Source of the DNA: Schistosoma mansoni
Taxonomy: Eukaryota > Platyhelminthes > Trematoda > Strigeidida > Schistosomatidae
Assembly: GCF_000237925.1 (NCBI RefSeq)
Contig: NW_017386042.1
Coordinates: 62,001-126,000, forward strand
Direction: 5' to 3'
DNA: 64,000 nucleotides
Made by a program: the position numbers and the translations under genes. The notes below the pieces were generated by a model. It had not been told where the DNA came from. It did not search any database and worked only from the letters and a program-made list of their open reading frames with translations. Shown piece by piece: positions 41,301 through 52,435 of this stretch; the stretch's first letter is position 1, and every line of letters starts with the position of its first letter.

Positions 41301-44300
41301 AAAAGTATTAGAATTGTTATATCTTGTGGCCGAGTGGATGCCTTGTTAGCGTATGACGTGATAAAACCGCCAATCAGAGAGCAGTGAATTATCGATTGGA
41401 ACAGTGACACATGAAAACCGTACCAGCAATCTAGAGTGCATATCGGTCCTGCTATCTGCCTAGCTCAGTCAGTTAAGTCCAGAACACCAATAACAGCCTC
41501 TGCGGTATGAATCATTGTATCTCAAACATACTGAGTTTATATACTAACCAAACTGACCAAATCGTACCAATAAAATAGAAAATAACATTTGTACAAGATT
41601 TGGCCAAAAGTGTCTGTGAATGTGGGAGGCAGCAATTAATAGACTAGGGATAACTCAAGAATGGTAAATCGTATAATAATAGTGTATAGGTCAAAATAAA
41701 GCTTATAATAAGAGGAAAATGGACATGAATAGTTACGTTACTTAGCAATTATCCAGTAGAAAATATACATATTACATTGGTCCATAAATAGTCCTCAAAA
41801 GTTACCATTCACAATTCTCTTCGGGATACAACAAGAATATATTTTATCTCATAGATATCATTTCGATTATATACTTCATCAGTTTTGACTAACATTATCT
41901 CCATCCTGATGTAATACAATGAAATGTAAATCCACGTAGACTGTATGTATACTCATATTATGTAAGTAATTGGCATTATTATTATTCACTTTGTAAATTT
42001 AAAATTTAACGACATTGAGACTAAATATTCACATCAGATATTTGAGCTTATTATCACACAGTTCAACTGTCTTATGAAACTGTAAACTAGATATCATGAC
42101 CCAACATAACATTTTTCATAATTCATGTTAGCTTAATTTGACACTCGATTATCGAGAACGAGAGAAAGAGAAAGGAGAACATCTACATCCTTAGGAATTT
42201 CGTGTGTCTATGTAAGCATGACCATCTATTTCTAAAGACAACATTCATGATACAGAGCTCCATTTTCAGTGCACAAAATATAATAAACCTGTTCTATAAA
42301 CTTAATATTCAGAGTTCTTGTTTTATCAGTTAATAATACAAATGCTGTTGGCTAGATGTGTCAATCCCAAAAGGATCAACAAGAAAAATGAAGATAATCA
42401 TCTATACAAAAAATCAAATAAATCGATATAAACCATTTAATCAAATGATCATTTGTACTTTAATTTGATATATTACCCCTTTTTTATATTGTAAATCACT
42501 TGATATTTTTACATAACAGTTCAATTTTTCCAGTTCTGTTATATCGTTTGATTTATTGTATCATGAAAATACTCCCTCTGTGTGCTTGTTTAAGTAATAG
42601 TCAGCTATAACAGAATTATTTGATTGCTTTTTGGACTTAATAGTATTTTCCAATGGTAACTTACAAGAATAACCTACCGTTGTTGCTACCTTGACGTGGT
42701 GATCGGGCTTGCCTATTGTGATGAATCAATCGAGCTATAATGGCTGGAATAATCGTTTCTCATGGTCCTACAATGCCAGACAGGTTGGTTGATGAGCAGT
42801 AAGACTAAAAGCAACGAACCCAAGGTCTGAGGGCGAAGTTGTATTGCTGACTATACAGAGATGTGACGGCGATAAAAGGTTTCTCTCAGTTAACCAGCAT
42901 GACACCGATGCTACCTTCCTACAAAGGAAGGGGGAACAGGTCAACCCTAAAAATGCACACCTCGTCTTATCCCACTGATTTCCGTCTCCGGCGGTGGGGC
43001 TTCAACACGTACGGTGTTAAGACGGAAATTACCAACATACAGGTCTTATGTGACCGGCCTCAAGGAGTTGTCCCTTGGGAACTTCGGTCACGCTCTCAGG
43101 TCACTTAAACAACCTCTAACCCAATTTCCACGTACCTCTAGAAAAACCCTTCCACGGTGTAGGCAACCGGGAAGTGATAACCGCCATCATACCTCTAACA
43201 ACACTCAAAACCACTGTATTCATAATCAGTTTCTCTCTTCAATTACTATTATTCCTCTTACCTCCACTATCAACTCTAAATTTCCTCCTCAAGTGTCATA
43301 ATAGCCAACGATTCCAGTGCGCAAAACACTGTCCCAGGTCTACTGAAACCTCGCCCCAAACTATACATTGGAGCCTTCAACGTACGTACCCTATGTCAAG
43401 TTGTCTAGCAAGCCTCCTTGGTTAAGACCATAGGATCTCGTACCATTGATGTAATCTGTCTCCGAAACACACATACGGGATCCTAGTGTGGTTATTCAAT
43501 TGACCTCACCTAACCAAAATAGACAGTCGATGAGGCAGACCTTCTGTTTATCTGGTAACCCCACGGCAAATTCTTATTGACTGGAGGATGTAGGCATAGC
43601 ATTAAGTATGAGGTCAGAACAAACAGCTTTAGAATGAATCCCTGTTAACAGTCGCCTATACGCTGTTCGGTTAAACGGCTCCGTAAGAACTCGAAAGGAT
43701 AAGGACTCATATCGTCGCCTTTTGGTCATTTCTGTCTACACTCCCACTGACTCTAGCTCGGATGAAGTGAAAGATGACTTTTACAGAAAGCTTTCTGAAC
43801 TTCTTCAAAAAGCTAAACACTCAGACATAGTACTCGTAGCAGGTGACTTTAATGCCCAATCAGGTAGCTTAGACGAAACAGAAACACTTAGTTGGGTATT
43901 TTAGTATTCCGGCTTAGCGAACCGATAATAGTGACCGTCAGCTGCAACTGTGCTCAGACAATCATTTATTTTTAATTAAGCACTGATTTTAAGCATAAGG
44001 AGAGACATCGTCTAACATGGCGACCACCTGCACCAAACCAACGATGGACTCAGATAGACCATATTGCCATCAGCCATCGTTGGAGAGATTCGATAGAAGA
44101 CTGACGCTCGTTCTGGAGTACATGTTTAGACCCTGATCATGCTCTAATACGAGCACTCATTTGCTTGCGCCTCACTGTGCGCAGGAAAACCACACTATGA
44201 AGACTCATTAGAGTTGGACTCAGCGATGAAAAGGTCAAAAGTAAATTCCATGAAGAACTGAAGTAACGCTTAGGCAATTTCAAAAACAAGGCTAACGCAG

Positions 44301-47300
44301 ATATGGCTTGGAAAGATACACGAACAGCTGTGGAAACAGCAGCGACATCTGTTAGTGATTTGAACCGAAGGGTTACGAAAAACTAGTGGATTTCTGCCAC
44401 ATCTATTGCACTGATGGATTCTCGTAAACTCGTCCCATCATGCTCTGAACACGATGAAGAACGTAAACAGATTAGATCCAGGTTAACCAAAAGTCTAAAG
44501 AACGATCGTGATCAGTGGTGGCCAAGGAAAGCAAAGCAAATGGAAAAGTCAGCGGCTGTAGGCAACACCAGGCAACTCTTCAGACTAATAAAAGTAACGA
44601 GAATTAAGAAGTCAATTGCAAGAGAGACAATTTCGGAAAAAGACGGGACCCTTATCTGCTCTCAGCCCAGACGTTTAAAATGATGGGCGGAACACTTTAA
44701 GCAGCAGTTCAGCTGGCCTTCAGCTACTCTATAGCTAGCCATCATCTCCGAACAGCCTGAATAGAACATTGAAATAGGCCCTCCGACTCTAACTGAATTT
44801 CAGAAAGCTATAGCTAATCTGAAATGAAGTAGAGCAGCAAGTCCGTATGGATTAACTACAAAGGTCTTTAAGGATGGTGGTCTAGTTTTAGCGATTCGGT
44901 TGACTAATATTTTAGCTAAAATCTGGGAGTTGGACGTAATCCCATCTGACTGGTCACAATCACTTATTGTCCCAATGTATAAGAAGGGGTCAAATCATCC
45001 TGTGATAACCATGGAGGGACTAGTTTAACTAATATAACATCTAAAATACTTGCCTCAATAATTATCGGGCGCCTAAGTAAGACTCGTGAACTGCAAACAC
45101 AAGGAAACCAGTCTGGCTTCAGACCTGGTCGTGTCTGTATCGACCACATATTCACTATTCGTCAGGTGATAGTTTTTCTTGACTTAAAAGCAGCATTTGA
45201 CTCTGTAGACCGAGAGGCTCTGTGGCAGTGTCTGTCATTGAAAGGTGTACCTGAGAAGTACATAAACCTTGTGAAGGCTCTTTACTCGAACACTACCAGT
45301 CGAGTGAGAGCTTATGACGAACTGTCATGATTTTGCAACCTCAAGTGGTGTTCATCAAGGCTGTCCACTATCTCGATTTTTATTCAACATTCTCTTCGTC
45401 TAAATTTTTAGGAATTTATCTAACAGGAAGTCCACTTATTGACTTGGAATACTCAGATGACAGTCCTGTTTGATGAAGACCCTGATAAAATGTAGAGTCT
45501 TTTGGTAGCGGTAAGCAATAATGCGTTCCTCCCCCCTGTAAATGCGAATTCTTGCTCCAGTACATGCCTGCGTCAACACCTGAGCTAACGACAGAGAGTA
45601 AAGTAGTCAAACGCGTCGACAACTTCACTTATCTTGGAAGTCTGAGCAGCCCTAATGGGTTGGTGTCTGACAAAGTCTCTACATGGATTCAGAAAGCTCT
45701 TTTGGCTTTTACCAACTTCCATGACTTATGGCGAAGGTGAGTTATTCGTCTATTAATTAAGGGGCAAGTGTACTGTGCAGCAGTTCTTTCTGTTCTACTT
45801 TACGGCTGCAAACCATGATCATTAAGAATAGAGGATACTCGTAAGTTTCTAGTATTTAACCACAGATGTTTTGTAAATATTGTTCTCATCTGTTGAGATC
45901 ATTTGGGTAAGTAATGGTGAGGTTAGACACAGGGTTTCAAGGAATGATGGTAAAGCAGTTAATAAGGTTGTAAATCTACATCTACTCAGATGGTTGGGCT
46001 ACGTGTTACGTATGCTCAACCACCGATTACCACGACACCCAATGCTGACTAGTGTTGGGGATGGTTGGAAAAGAGTTAGAGGCGGCCAAACCAAGGCGTG
46101 GCATCAATCCACAAAGTCACTAACTTCTGGTGTGAACCATGTTGGTGGATGCAGACTACTTGATTATGGTCTGAGAGACTATCGTATCCAATCGTTGGAG
46201 ACTGTGTGACATGGCTAAGAACTGATCACAGTGGCGTAAGTGTATACACCCTTTGTCTTTCCTTAAACCGTGAGATTAAAATCACTATATGCATTTCTTT
46301 CTACAAACTATTTCTTTCTCTTTGTATCATATCCTTATATGAAATATTTATTACTACCATTGAAGTAACTGCTTCTATGAATTTGGTGTTCATCTTGTTG
46401 TGCTATTGAGGTGTGGCAACTGTGATAACTTAGATTTCACAATTATTTAACATTACTGGTAATTCAATAACCTCTAACATACTGTGTTGTTTTCTCCATG
46501 GATTAAATTAAAGCTCATTGACTGGACTGAATTTTTCTAAAGTTTGCATTGACTGAATCTATATGAATTCGAAAGTAGAAAGTTGAAGAAATGTCCATAG
46601 GTGCAATGTTTTATTTCTTTCCTCATGGTTCATCTCGGCTATAACTTGTTTGTTTTTGATTTCTCTTTCTTGAAGGATGCAATTAGAAATATTGTAAATC
46701 GTCAATCCAAAAATAACTATAATACCGTATCTCGAACTGAGGGTAATTATTGCATTCATGTGCCCAATTTATCAAAATCAATAAAAATGGAACTTTTTGG
46801 AAATTACTCTACCAGTGATTCCTCCAGTAAGTATCCTGTTTACTTCACAACTTATGCATAATTCATCGGAATGTATTTATCGGTATCACTCGATTATAGC
46901 AGTAGTCACTACTTCGATAAAGTGGTTCAATACTGGAGAGAGTTACACAGCTAAAAACATCGTTTTAAAATATTTCTTATAAATGATTATGGGACAGTTG
47001 GATCAAAACGCTTCACACTTTACACCATACAAATAGTTGTGTATTTAGTATTAATATCCCCTATGGAATAGTCGTGGCTTATAATGAGTTATATCAATAG
47101 ACGAACTGCCAGTAATTGTGCTCTGAAAATCCTGAGTTCAAAATAATAGTTATATATATATAATTCCGTATCAGCGAAATTATAGTATATAGACGAGGTT
47201 AAAACAACCAAGATGAATTTTCAGCTATCTTCTAGTCGATCTGAAAAAAGGCTTCTTAAATTAATAGTTTATAGAAAGGAAAATAATAGTGCCAAGTTTA

Positions 47301-50300
47301 AACCAATGTTACATAAGTAATGAGTCAATTAATATTTTCTACAGGTTACTTTGCCTGTTTATCCAAAAATACAACGGCATATAAACTCGTCTTAATGTAC
47401 ATTTATTGTCTATTTTAATGAACTGTTAAAAGGACCCACATTGTTCCTAGTTAGGTTTAGGTAATTAGGATAAGGGTTAGGGGTTAAGGATTACAGTTTT
47501 CAGCACTAAAATACATTAGCTATAAGGTGAAACTGTTCTGTAATCACATGGATGAATGGATTTCGCCCAAAAATGTAAGTGACACCGTCTGATTAGCTCA
47601 TCCATAAAACGTATTGCCGCAAAATCAAGGTTTGTCTCATAATTAGTAGTTTAGGATTAAGAATTAGGGATGGTTTACATTTGCATATCAAGAGATAGAA
47701 CTAAGTGTTTGATACATTTAACACTGTAATATTTATTTTGTGACTGCAAAAAATAATTTTTCAGTGTTTTGAGCAGTATGCCAAGGTATTCTACATTATA
47801 TTTGAAAATTCATAGCAAGTTCTACACTACCTGTCATTATTTGCCAGTGTTGGGGCTGAATGGAAATGAGGACAGGTGGTCAGTGTATGGTGTGACACTG
47901 TGGTATGAAATATAGTTGTATAGGCCTAGCATATATCTGTTTGTCAAGACAACTCTGTCGGTATCCTAGAGATCGTGGAACTTAGTAACTTGGAAAGTTA
48001 GCAATTATGGATCATATTATAAATCGGTAGTGATACTGTTGTAATTTTTCATTGAATGCTATATAAATGTGAAACAAACTCACTTCAATGAAAGGAGTTG
48101 TGGTTGTATTGCCAGTTGAGTTATATCTTTCATTAATTACCATTTTAATTAACTTGTTTTATTGATTAATGGCGTGACCGTTTTTTTTTTCTTCATAATA
48201 TTAATATTCCACTTTTTGTGGCTAGTTTTTGATGTCATATATCACCAAAAGTTCGATATACTACTTTAATGCCATTAAAAAAATAATCATTCAGACGATA
48301 ACACATCAACCAATTAGAATCATAATCTCTTTCTTTTAATTAAATATATACTGGTGAAATCGTATACATGTATAGTGTGGCTGAGTAAAGTAGTTGGTAA
48401 ACACTCGAAAGCCAGCTTTAAACCTTGTTTTTTTATTCACATGTTATCACTCTAACTAAAGTAAGTTTACAATAGAATGAAAATATATACCATTCAGGGA
48501 TTGCTAATAAATCACATTAGTCTTGTAGCTGTTAAATGTAAACTTGTTTATAGTGTATCATTGTACAGACAAGATTGTTGTGTTATGTAATACCTATCTC
48601 TATTTTTAAATTCAACTATCATAGAACGTTCTTCTTCCAGCAATGAGTAGATTTTAAATTTCTTGTTGAATATCTAGAAAAAAGATACACCTGTTGATTG
48701 TATACGTTTTTATTAATTTGTCAACAAATCCATTTATTCAGTGTAATTGTTTTATTATCTTCATAGTTGAAATCATGAGTCAATTGAAGCTAGACTACCA
48801 TGGAAAACCTGGAAGCACTGGACGGCCGTTTCGTCCTATTATGGGTTCCTCTCGCGAGTGCGGGATCGTGGATGCGCACTGCTGAGGTGTCCCACAATAG
48901 GACGAANNNNNNNNNNNNNNNNNNNNNNNNNNNNNNNNNNNNNNNNNNNNNNNNNNNNNNNNNNNNNNNNNNNNNNNNNNNNNNNNNNNNNNNNNNNNNN
49001 NNNNNNNNNNNNNNNNNNNNNNNNNNNNNNNNNNNNNNNNNNNNNNNNNNNNNNNNNNNNNNNNNNNNNNNNNNNNNNNNNNNNNNNNNNNNNNNNNNNN
49101 NNNNNNTGCTCATAAAAAGTGTCTACTTAAGTAGTATAATTAAACTTAATGAATTTGTTTGTTGTAATCTGGTAGTTTTGAACTAATTTTTTTTTCAATA
49201 TTCAAATTGGATTAATATTTCATTAAGTAAACTTGACTCCAAACTATGCATGAATTTAAATTGTGTTTTGTTTTTCTGTAAAATAGAGATTCCACAACGT
49301 TGGGAACGTTTTTATCATCAAGCTGATTATAATTTCTGTGATTTCATACGAATCAGGTGAGTTTTACATTTTTATTTGTTCTTTTAAAACTAATGATAAT
49401 ACAATTAAGGGTGGCGGAATACAAAAGGGGTTTTGTGGAGATTTAGTATTTTCATAGTTGAAAGCGTGAGTCAATTGAAGCTAGACCACCATAGAAAGCC
49501 CGGAAGCACTGGACGGCCGTTTCGTCCTATTATGGGACACCTCAGCAGAACGGAATGGCTGCAGAACCAAATGAATTCCAATGGTCAAATAAGATCGCAG
49601 GATAGACAAACATCTTCCTCCATTGCGAAACATTTGGTTGAAACTGGTCATAAGTTTGACATCAAGTCAGCGTTTGTAGTGTTGTACAAAAGCCTTCACG
49701 GACATATACTAAGGTTTATTGAAGCCTTGGCTATACGGAAATCGAAACCCCCTCTATGTGTTCAAAAACAATTTGTTCTTGCCCTTAACCTACCCTGGTA
49801 ATGCTGATTTATTATCCAGAGTAGTTATCACATTGTTTTTGTGTACTTTATTTATTTTCTTTCTTTGCTACGGCTTACCTTAACCTGTCTAGTTGACCTT
49901 TTATTTTTATATATAAATGTTCTGAACAATTATATGTGTGATCAGATTGTTCGAAATGTATCCCGCAAATATAGCACATAATTCTGATAAGCTTCGTCTT
50001 CTCAATGAATTATCGAAATTTACCGAAGGGACTAATTGTTTTAAATTAATGATAATACTGATAATAAACAGATATCATTCTAGTAAATATATGTACATTA
50101 AATTATGGGATAGTGGTTACTTGTTTTAACCAGCTGATTTTCAGTCATTCGGTCTAGGTTCCAAAGTTTTGTCAGTGTAGTAGTGGTCTCATCACCATCT
50201 TTGCATAAATATTTATCACTTATATTCGCTGATATAAATGTACGTTTTGTTGTGAGGACCTACCTTCATTTCGTTGTTGATTGATTGGTGTGTTCCGGTT

Positions 50301-52139
50301 ACTCTGGTTCTTGTTAACTTCGTCGTCACATGTGGGATTTAATAATGTCCGACTATTGTCATTCTGTGGTGAACAAGAACACAAGTGCGGGACAACTAAA
50401 TGGATTTGAATACAAAATTAAAGAATCTCGTAGTAAAATCCGAGGTCCATACAGTAAATACTTCATTTGAAAAATGTCAATTAATCGTCTCAGACTTTAT
50501 TGTTCTGTCGTTTCCACACAAATCACTCACCTTTCTCGTTCTCTTTTCTTTGATCATCTTAACCTTCTGTCTCCAGGTACTTCGATTTCGGTTGATGATA
50601 CATACAAATTACATCTGTCGACATCAGTAGCACACATCACAATTGTTTACAAACATGTGTACGATCAATCTCGAATCTTCAGTGTAATTTTATATCATAC
50701 AAGAAATGTTTAATTTCTTAGGTTAAAAGTTCACTCTTTCCAATGGCTATCAGCAAAAACAATTTTCAGATAGCATATTCTACTGAATAACTATGTAACA
50801 TCAACATTAAACAACTGTATATTACCAGGTACTTTGAGCCGTTGTAGTGCCGTGCTTCATTAATAGTTCACTTCGATAACCGTTATTATACCAATCTTAA
50901 CGGTGTATAGAATCAGAAGGCAAAAGGAAGCTGCAACTACATTTTTATTAACAAATGACGTAGGTCATAAAGCTATGAGCACATGAGCATGTTAGCGAGC
51001 TAAGCATACATGACACGTAATGTAGATGGCTGGTAAGCCAACTCGAGAGCGAAGCCAAAATAATGCATATTGGAGATGGCGGGGAAGCCAACTCGCTATG
51101 GGCAAGCATCACTCAATATTTATAGTCAGACAAAAATAAATGACAGACATATGATGAATAAGATACGAAGTGTGCATACATATACGCTCATATAAAAATA
51201 TAGTCAAGGTTAATAAGCGAATAATTAACAAGATCAAAATGTCTCATAATGGACAGGCGAATTGGCTTGGCCAGTAGCTAGAATAAAGTATATGGGCTTA
51301 ACATATAAACTGATACTACACCGTTACATGGTACACTATTTGTATAATATTGCATCATTTAATACATTCACTCTTCAAATTGCTATATCTTGTGGTCGCC
51401 AATTTTTATAATTTGTTGCCCTCCAATTGGAATGCAGTGAATTATCGATCGAACCAATGTCACACGAAACCCGTACGACCAGTTTAGAGCACTTGCCGGT
51501 CCTAGTATCTGTCCAGCCCAGCCAGTTCAGTCCGGAACACCAATAACAGCCTCTGCAATATGATGGGTTTATTTCAAGCATACTGAGTTTATAAACCAAC
51601 CAAACTGACCACATCGTACCAATAAAATAGAAAATAACATTTGTACAAGATTTGGCCAAAAGTGTCTGTGAATGTGGGAAACAGTAATTGATAGACTAGG
51701 GAATAACTCAAGAACGGTAAATCGTATAGTAGTAGTCTTTGGGTCATAACGAAGCTTATAATGAGAGGAACATGAATATGAATAGTTTAGTTATTTAGCA
51801 ATTATACAATAGGAAATACACATATCATACTGGTCCATAAATAGTTCTCAAAAGTTACCATTCACAATTCTCTCCGGGATATAACACAATTCATTTATTC
51901 TTTTTATTTTAAAAATTTTCTTTTGTAGATATGCTTGGGATAAATATCTTAAGATGGATATTCCTACTAATGAAAATGTATTAGATAGTTTAACTAATTT
52001 ACAATTGCCGAAAAGTTGGATCTTACCTCAAATGAACAACAATCATCATCATCATAATGACGATCAAAATGACCAAATTGATAATATAAAGGAGAAATGG
52101 GATAAATATCTTAAGCCAATTCCCTGTTGTTATACATAA
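29390..52139 (+). CDS. PDCD7: PDCD7 homologue, U11/U12 snRNP 59 kDa protein
   Basis: Eight exons: 29390-29917, 31751-31840, 37000-37214, 40226-40392, 41049-41161, 46676-46826, 49287-49356, 51929-52139. All introns are GT-AG and U2-type, the phases close, and the product is 514 aa (human 485). The N-terminus (about 1-110) is proline/serine-rich, as in PDCD7. Exons 3-5 are charged, with [10 protein letters not shown] and the diagnostic [20 protein letters not shown]. Exon 6 has [11 protein letters not shown] (human IESKLFGDP). Exons 7-8 give [20 protein letters not shown], then YAWDKYL and PKSWILP, matching the conserved PDCD7 C-terminus (FRQYY, WDQYL, GWVLPP). In other animals this protein is part of the U11/U12 di-snRNP that recognises minor introns. 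His runs are encoded in exons 4 and 8. The sequence gap lies within intron 6 and removes no exon. AATAAA is at 52354-52359. Confidence 0.88.
33778..34456 (+). mobile_element. internally deleted second-family RTE derivative
   Basis: In PDCD7 intron 2. The first ~600 bp match the 5' leader of the element at 42680 (shared TACCTTGACGTGGT, CCAATCGAGCTATA, CCGTCTCCGGCGG). The last ~80 bp match that family's 3' tip, seen again at 60893-60965 (GTACGTACGTAC, AAGTTCTACGTTGTGACTG) with a (TGAC)n tail. The whole EN-RT coding part is absent; the junction is near 34370-34380. I could not see a clear target site duplication. Confidence 0.75.
34801..35105. repeat. Sm-alpha-type hammerhead SINE, inverted composite
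   Basis: 34801-34868 is the Sm-alpha 3' part in reverse orientation. It is followed by a + strand piece (34876-34901) of the same 3' part and then a nearly full + strand unit. That unit has a pol III A-box-like TAGCTGAGTGG at 34941, a B-box-like GTTCGAGTCC at 34985, and a hammerhead core at 35034-35070 (CTGACGA, GAAA). The core is degraded: stem III has a C/A mismatch, stem II closes with G-U, and the first stem I pair is lost. It lies in PDCD7 intron 2. Confidence 0.8.
35936..36456 (-). mobile_element. ~520-bp retroposon (same family as 19797-20320)
   Basis: Reverse-oriented full-length copy in PDCD7 intron 2, with the tail end at low coordinates. It is nearly identical over more than 400 bp to the copy at 39043-39571, which points to a very recent duplication or two recent insertions from one source. 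Confidence 0.8.
37597..37880 (-). repeat. unnamed dispersed repeat with conserved frame
   Basis: Intron 3 repeat related in inverted orientation to 50395-50640. On the minus strand it encodes [10 protein letters not shown] and [16 protein letters not shown]; the other copy encodes [10 protein letters not shown] and [16 protein letters not shown] in the matching frame. I recognise no domain. Confidence 0.6.
39043..39571 (-). mobile_element. ~525-bp retroposon (same family as 19797-20320)
   Basis: Reverse-oriented copy in PDCD7 intron 3, with a (TTA)n tract at the tail end (39045-39062). It is nearly identical to 35936-36456. The ends match the family (CCAGGGCATTTGG at the 5' end on the minus strand). 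Confidence 0.8.
39816..40124 (+). mobile_element. miniature RTE derivative (5' leader joined to 3' tip), 12-bp target site duplication
   Basis: A 309-bp element in PDCD7 intron 3, bounded by a perfect 12-bp direct repeat (CCTTTCTTAATA at 39804-39815 and 40125-40136). The first ~175 bp match the 5' leader of the complete RTE at 25033-28195, up to just before its start codon. The remaining ~130 bp match that element's last ~125 bp, including GTAACAGGCG and a (GTAA)n tail. About 2.85 kb of coding sequence is missing. The duplication shows that this short form itself was inserted by target-primed reverse transcription. Confidence 0.88.
40690..40945. repeat. fusion of an RTE 3' tip (-) with a partial 520-bp retroposon (+)
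   Basis: 40693-40722 is the last ~30 bp of the RTE family in reverse (TTACTTACTTACGCCTGTTA). 40728-40945 is the 5' ~215 bp of the 19797-20320 retroposon family on the + strand, cut off before its tail. It lies within the short intron 4 of PDCD7. Confidence 0.65.
41315..41833. mobile_element. solo LTR with 5-bp target site duplication
   Basis: A 519-bp unit that begins TGTTATATC and ends GATACAACA, giving the TG...CA ends and near-perfect short inverted termini of an LTR. It is flanked by AGAAT on both sides (41310-41314, 41834-41838). A diverged copy is at 51381-51886. No internal retrotransposon sequence is attached. It lies in PDCD7 intron 5. Confidence 0.8.
42680..46425 (+). mobile_element. 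second-family RTE (SR2-like) retrotransposon, near full length, degenerate
   Basis: About 3.75 kb in PDCD7 intron 5. A 5' leader (TACCTTGACGTGGT) is followed by an endonuclease ([30 protein letters not shown] near 43840, [13 protein letters not shown] near 44060). The RT carries [52 protein letters not shown] and [11 protein letters not shown]. The C-terminal region has [20 protein letters not shown] and a Trp/His-rich end like that at 17405-18236. Many stops and frameshifts are present, and the FADD motif is decayed (LGILRWQS-like near 45450). Size and motif style fit the schistosome SR2 type, as I recall that family. Confidence 0.82.
48765..48906. repeat. second-family hammerhead repeat, inverted pair at gap edge
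   Basis: 48765-48843 is the hammerhead 3' half and tail in reverse orientation. 48850-48906 is the same family on the + strand, running from GGGATCGTGGATGCGCACTG through CTGAGGT to GACGAA, where the N run begins. It lies in PDCD7 intron 6. The + core has A9 changed to T. Confidence 0.7.
48907..49106. other. assembly gap (200 N)
   Basis: Exactly 200 N, so probably a nominal gap length. It lies in PDCD7 intron 6 and begins inside an inverted hammerhead repeat. Confidence 0.98.
49421..49801 (+). mobile_element. Penelope-like endonuclease C-terminus fused to a hammerhead repeat
   Basis: 49421-49548 is the hammerhead-family 3' region in reverse (catalytic A9 changed to T, so inactive). It is joined to a + strand frame encoding [20 protein letters not shown], then [20 protein letters not shown] and LNLPW. 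This resembles the C-terminal part of the Penelope-like GIY-YIG endonuclease. Hammerhead ribozymes next to Penelope-like ORFs are an established association. It lies in PDCD7 intron 7. Confidence 0.65.
50395..50640 (+). repeat. unnamed dispersed repeat with conserved frame, second copy
   Basis: Inverted relative to 37597-37880, with both nucleotide similarity and a matching frame ([19 protein letters not shown]). It lies in PDCD7 intron 7. Confidence 0.6.
50843..51320. mobile_element. probable solo LTR, different family
   Basis: A 478-bp unit starting TGTAGT and ending ACTACA (6-bp inverted termini with TG...CA), flanked by CCGT on both sides (50839-50842, 51321-51324). The sequence inside contains two copies of an AGATGGC...AAGCCAACTCG motif. 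No internal pol sequence is attached. With only one copy visible this stays tentative. Confidence 0.45.
51381..51886. mobile_element. solo LTR (same family as 41315-41833)
   Basis: A 506-bp unit beginning TGCTATATC and ending GATATAACA, clearly alignable to 41315-41833 along its length and in the same orientation. Flanks are CAAAT and CAATT (51376-51380, 51887-51891), one mismatch from a 5-bp duplication. It ends 42 bp before the acceptor of PDCD7 exon 8. Confidence 0.75.
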
Positions 52140-52435
52140 TTCATCTATTTCATCTGTTATATTGTAAACTGTATTCAACTGATTATTTCACCTGTATATT
52201 ATGAATATTATCATTATTATTATAATGATAATGTTGTTTATTTTTAATAGTTTGTCAATTGTTTCCCCTTTTTTTTTAAACATGTACATTATTCAAATGA
52301 AATTAACTTAATACAAACCAATTTAGATTTGACGATAGTTTAAACATTATAGAAATAAACTATTCTGTGATTCATTTATCCATTTGATCTAATGAGAGAT
52401 TATTACAAAAAAAGTATATTTTGTTGTATAAGCAA

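Noticed and set aside
47450-47520. Interstitial telomeric repeat (GGGTTAGGGG-like)
   Set aside because: Only one or two irregular TTAGGG-like units, no tandem array.
29918-49360. U12-type introns in PDCD7
   Set aside because: All donors read GTAAGT, GTACGT, GTAATT or GTGAGT; none matches the minor-intron donor consensus.
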